The position numbers and the translations under genes are program-made. The notes beneath the pieces are model-generated. The model was not told where the DNA came from. It saw only the letters and a program-made list of their open reading frames with translations, and did no database searches. From NCBI RefSeq assembly GCF_026340465.1, contig NZ_JAPEPC010000001.1:5151001-5215000 (forward strand): a stretch of 64,000 bases of DNA, read 5' to 3'. The DNA is from Streptomyces sp. NBC_01306. GTDB lineage: Bacteria > Actinomycetota > Actinomycetes > Streptomycetales > Streptomycetaceae. This document shows positions 60,983 through 64,000 of the stretch, piece by piece (the stretch's first letter is position 1; each line of letters opens with the position of its first letter).

Positions 60983-62686
60983 ATGGCCCGGATGACCCGC
61001 GCCGCCTACGCGGCGCTCTACGGACCCACCACCGGTGACCGGATCCGCCTCGCCGACACCGACCTCTGGATCGAGGTCGAGGAGGACCGCTGCTTCGGCG
61101 GCGACGAAGCCGTATTCGGCGGCGGCAAGTCCATCCGCGAGTCCATGGCCCAGGCCACCGACTCCCGTGCCGAGGGCGCTCTCGACCTGGTCATCACCAA
61201 TGTCGTGGTCCTTGATCACTGGGGCGTCGTGAAGACCGACGTCGGAATCCGTGAGGGCCGGATCGTCGCACTCGGCCGCTCCGGCAACCCCGACATGAGC
61301 GACGGTGTCCACCCCGGCCTGGTGATCGGCCCCGGTACCGATGTGGTGTCCGGCGAGGGGCGCATCCTGACCGCCGGGGCCATCGACACCCATGTCCACT
61401 TCCTGATGCCGGAGACGCTGCACGAGGCGCTCGCCACGGGCACCACCACCGTGATCGGCGGCGGCACCGGCGCCAGTGAGGGGTCCAAGGCGACCACCGT
61501 CACGCCCGGCGCCTGGAACCTCGCGATGATGCACCGCTCCCTGGACCGGATCCCGCTCAACATCATGCTGTTCGGCAAGGGCTCCACCGTCAGCGAGGAA
61601 TCCCTGCGCGAGGCCGCGCTCGGCGGCGCCGGTGGCTACAAGGTCCACGAGGACTGGGGCGCCACGCCCGCCGCCATCGACGCCGCCCTGCGCGCGGCCG
61701 ACACCTACGGACTCCAGGTCGCGCTGCACGGCGACAGCCTCAACGAGGCCGGTTACGTCGAGGGCACCCTGGACGCCATCGCCGGGCGCGGCATCCACGT
61801 CTTCCACGCCGAGGGCGCGGGCGGCGGCCACGCCCCCGACATCATCACGGTCGCCTCGCACCCCAATGTGCTGCCGGCCTCCACCAATCCGACGCTGCCG
61901 CACACCGTGAACACCGTCGCCGAGCACCTCGACATGCTGATGGTCTGCCACCATCTCAACCCCCGGGTGCCCGAGGACCTGGCCTTCGCGGAGTCCCGTA
62001 TCCGCGCCACCACCATCGCCGCCGAGGACGTCCTGCACGACATCGGCGCCCTCTCCATCACCTCGTCCGACGCCCAGGCCATGGGCCGTATCGGTGAGGT
62101 CATCTGCCGTACCTGGCAGGTCGCGCACGCCATGAAGCAGCGGTTCGGGGACCGCGGCACGGAGCTGCCCGCGGACAACGAACGCGCCCGCCGCTATGTC
62201 GCCAAGTACACGATCTGCCCGGCGGTCGCCCATGGCATCGACCATGTCATCGGCTCGGTCGAGCCCGGCAAACTCGCCGACCTGGTGCTCTGGGACCCCG
62301 CGTTCTTCGGCATCAGGCCCGCCGCGGTGCTCAAGGGCGGCATGGTGGTGAGCGCGGCGCTCGGCGATGCCAACGCCGCGATCCCCACCACCCAGCCGGT
62401 CCTGCTCCGGCACACCGCGGCGGCCGACGCGGCCCCGCACCTCTCGGTCAGCTTCGTCGCTCCGGCGGCCCTGGAGGACGGTCTCGCCGAACGGCTGGGT
62501 CTGGTACGGGAGTTGGTCGCCGTACGGCCGACCCGTCACCTCACCAAGGCGGATCTGCCCAACAACACGGCGCTCCCGGCGATCGACGTCGACCCCGAGA
62601 CCTTCGCCATCCGTATCGACGGGGAGCTCGTGGAGCCCGCCCCGGCCACCGAACTGCCGCTCGCCCAGCGGTACAGCCTGTTCTGA
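60983..62686 (+). CDS. ureC: Urease subunit alpha
   Basis: The 567-residue catalytic subunit has the metal ligands HVH (residues 137 and 139), the carbamylated Lys220 in GYKVHEDWG, the His-rich HAEGAGGGHAPD, the catalytic MVCHHLNPRVPEDLAFAESRIR and Asp in TSSDAQAMGR. All nickel-site residues are present. The first metal loop reads HVHFLMPET rather than the common HxHxICPQ form, so it belongs to a somewhat diverged branch. Its stop codon overlaps the ureF start by one base. Confidence 0.96.
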   Translation: MARMTRAAYAALYGPTTGDRIRLADTDLWIEVEEDRCFGGDEAVFGGGKSIRESMAQATDSRAEGALDLVITNVVVLDHWGVVKTDVGIREGRIVALGRSGNPDMSDGVHPGLVIGPGTDVVSGEGRILTAGAIDTHVHFLMPETLHEALATGTTTVIGGGTGASEGSKATTVTPGAWNLAMMHRSLDRIPLNIMLFGKGSTVSEESLREAALGGAGGYKVHEDWGATPAAIDAALRAADTYGLQVALHGDSLNEAGYVEGTLDAIAGRGIHVFHAEGAGGGHAPDIITVASHPNVLPASTNPTLPHTVNTVAEHLDMLMVCHHLNPRVPEDLAFAESRIRATTIAAEDVLHDIGALSITSSDAQAMGRIGEVICRTWQVAHAMKQRFGDRGTELPADNERARRYVAKYTICPAVAHGIDHVIGSVEPGKLADLVLWDPAFFGIRPAAVLKGGMVVSAALGDANAAIPTTQPVLLRHTAAADAAPHLSVSFVAPAALEDGLAERLGLVRELVAVRPTRHLTKADLPNNTALPAIDVDPETFAIRIDGELVEPAPATELPLAQRYSLF

Positions 62687-63366
62687 TGCGTACCTCCGGG
62701 TTCGCGCCCCTGCTGCTCGCGGACGGGCGCCTGCCGGTGGGCGCGTACACCTACAGCGCCGGGCTCGAACCTGCCGTGGCGGCCGGGCTCACCCGCGACC
62801 GGATCCCCGCACTGCTGCGGGCCAGGCTGCACACCACCACCGTCACCGAGGCGGCCGCCGCGGTGCTCGCACTGCGGGCCGCGCGACGGGACCCGGTGGA
62901 CTACGCCCCCGTGCAGCGGGCGCTCGCGGCCAGGACGCCGGTGGCGCCGATGCGTGCGGCGTCGGCGACGCTCGGCAGGGGCGTGCACCGGCTCGCTCGC
63001 AGGCTCGCCCCCGGCCACCCGGCGGTCACGGCGCTCAGCACCGCGCACACGCCGTCCCTGCGCCCCCTGCGGCCCATCACGCTGGGCGCGCTCGGCGCGG
63101 TGCTCGACGTGTCGGACGAGGAACTGGCGTACGGCGTGGTCTACGACGAGCTCCAGACGGTCGCCGCCGCCGCGCTGAAGCTGCTGCCGGGCGACCCGCT
63201 CGACTCGGTGGCATGGATCCTCGCCGCCGAACCGGACGCGGCTGCCGCGGTGGCGGAAGCCCTCGCCGTACGGACACCCGACGGACTGCCCGCCAGGGCG
63301 GGCCTGCTCACCGAGGGGTGGGCCCTCGAACACGACCGACGAGAACGGAGACTCTTCCTTGCCTGA
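62686..63366 (+). CDS. ureF: Urease accessory protein UreF
   Basis: The 226-residue helical protein has LLLADGRLPVGAYTYSAGLEPAVAAGL at the start, the UreF signature. It works with UreG and UreD to load nickel into the apo-urease. It overlaps ureC by one base and ureG by eight bases. Confidence 0.9.
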   Translation: MRTSGFAPLLLADGRLPVGAYTYSAGLEPAVAAGLTRDRIPALLRARLHTTTVTEAAAAVLALRAARRDPVDYAPVQRALAARTPVAPMRAASATLGRGVHRLARRLAPGHPAVTALSTAHTPSLRPLRPITLGALGAVLDVSDEELAYGVVYDELQTVAAAALKLLPGDPLDSVAWILAAEPDAAAAVAEALAVRTPDGLPARAGLLTEGWALEHDRRERRLFLA

Positions 63367-64000
63367 GAACGACCCCCGGACCGAGAACCAGCTTCCCCCG
63401 AACCGGCTCCCCCCGACCCAGCAGCGCCCGCACCCGCACTTCAACGAACCCCTGAACCAGCCGCGTGCCCTGCGCCTCGGTGTCGCGGGGCCGGTCGGCA
63501 CCGGCAAGAGCTCGATCCTGGCGACCCTCTGCCGGGCGCTCGCCGGTGAACTCTCCATGGCTGTCGTCACCAACGACATCTACACCGACGAGGACGCCCG
63601 TTTCCTGCGTTCGGCGGGCGTCCTGCCCACCGAGCGCATCCGTGCCGTGGAGACCGGCGCCTGCCCGCACACCGCGATCCGCGACGACGTCAGCGCCAAC
63701 CTCGACGCGGTCGAGGACCTCGAAGAGGCGTACGGGCCGCTCGACCTGGTACTCATCGAGAGCGGGGGCGACAACCTCACCGCCACCTTCAGCCCGGCGC
63801 TCGCCGACGCCCAGCTCTTCTGCATCGATGTGGCGGGCGGCGGCGACGTGGCACGCAAGGGCGGGCCCGGCATCACCGGGGCCGACCTTCTCGTCATCAA
63901 CAAGACCGACCTCGCACCCTATGTGGAGGTCGACGTCCCGGCGATGGTCGCCGACGCGGAGGCGGCCCGCGACGGGCTCCGGGTGCTCGCCCTGTCCAAG
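63359..64000 (+). CDS. ureG: Urease accessory GTPase UreG (3' end outside window)
   Basis: The frame starts at TTG 63359 inside the end of ureF and is open to the window end. After about 43 Pro/Asn/Gln-rich residues the GTPase begins: P-loop GVAGPVGTGKSSILATL, NDIYTDEDARFL, the nickel-binding CPH motif in ETGACPHTAIRDD, ESGGDNLTATFSP and NKTDLAPYV. UreG supplies GTP energy for nickel delivery to urease. The last residues and any following ureD are not in the window. Confidence 0.93.
   Translation, partial: MPENDPRTENQLPPNRLPPTQQRPHPHFNEPLNQPRALRLGVAGPVGTGKSSILATLCRALAGELSMAVVTNDIYTDEDARFLRSAGVLPTERIRAVETGACPHTAIRDDVSANLDAVEDLEEAYGPLDLVLIESGGDNLTATFSPALADAQLFCIDVAGGGDVARKGGPGITGADLLVINKTDLAPYVEVDVPAMVADAEAARDGLRVLALSK

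Noticed and set aside
60653..62539. 628-residue minus-strand frame across ureB and ureC
   Set aside because: Low-complexity Val/Leu repeats are the antisense of the 18-bp repeats; both urease genes are certain.

Overview
The window is very GC-rich (about 70 percent), with GTG and TTG starts, GC-rich third codon positions and stop-start overlapping operons. It carries a core gene order typical of a Streptomyces chromosome: leuS, degV, comEA-comEC, holA, rpsT, lepA, hemW, hrcA-dnaJ, rsmE, tricorn protease, phoH-ybeY-CBS protein, era and leuA. The assignment to Streptomyces is an inference from these features; no database was searched.

Layout. 1-1.7 kb: the end of a histidine phosphatase gene and two identical tRNA-Ala(GGC) genes flanking two small genes. 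1.5-4.7 kb: leuS behind a leucine-rich leader peptide and terminator. 4.9-10.7 kb: a membrane protein, a DegV protein and the DNA-uptake-like pair comEA-comEC. 10.8-17.5 kb: small enzymes, holA, rpsT and lepA. 17.7-23 kb: acyl-CoA synthetase, SpoIIE-type phosphatase, hemW. 23.26-24.71 kb: an IS701-type element inserted exactly at the stop codon of the next gene. 24.7-30.5 kb: DUF3097 protein, MBL-fold protein, the CIRCE-hrcA-dnaJ heat-shock operon, nitronate monooxygenase and rsmE. 30.7-38.3 kb: lipoprotein, NB-ARC-like ATPase coupled to tricorn protease, HIT protein, RNase Z-like protein, adenine-deaminase-like enzyme. 38.2-44.3 kb: MFS transporter, IclR regulator, glucarate degradation genes and a PfkB kinase. 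44.4-53.4 kb: the phoH-ybeY-CBS...era neighbourhood, into which an MFS/XRE divergent pair and an amt-glnK pair appear to have been placed. 53.4-57.9 kb: emfourin-like inhibitor with M4 protease, leuA behind its own leucine leader, and a TerB-like protein. 58-60 kb: NmrA and SnoaL-like genes divergent from a TetR gene with twin operators. 60.2-64 kb: urease genes ureABCFG, cut off by the window end inside ureG.

The most notable signals are: (i) two separate leucine-codon leader peptides, before leuS and before leuA; (ii) an unusual density of short tandem repeats (6 to 45 bp units) at gene ends and in gaps, including ten 18-bp units that lengthen UreB; (iii) a cytidine-deaminase-like protein that has lost its catalytic residues, next to era; (iv) amt-glnK without glnD; (v) an M4 protease paired with an emfourin-like inhibitor; (vi) an IS copy whose target duplication preserves the stop codon it hit. 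I found no CRISPR array, phage or clearly novel defence system.
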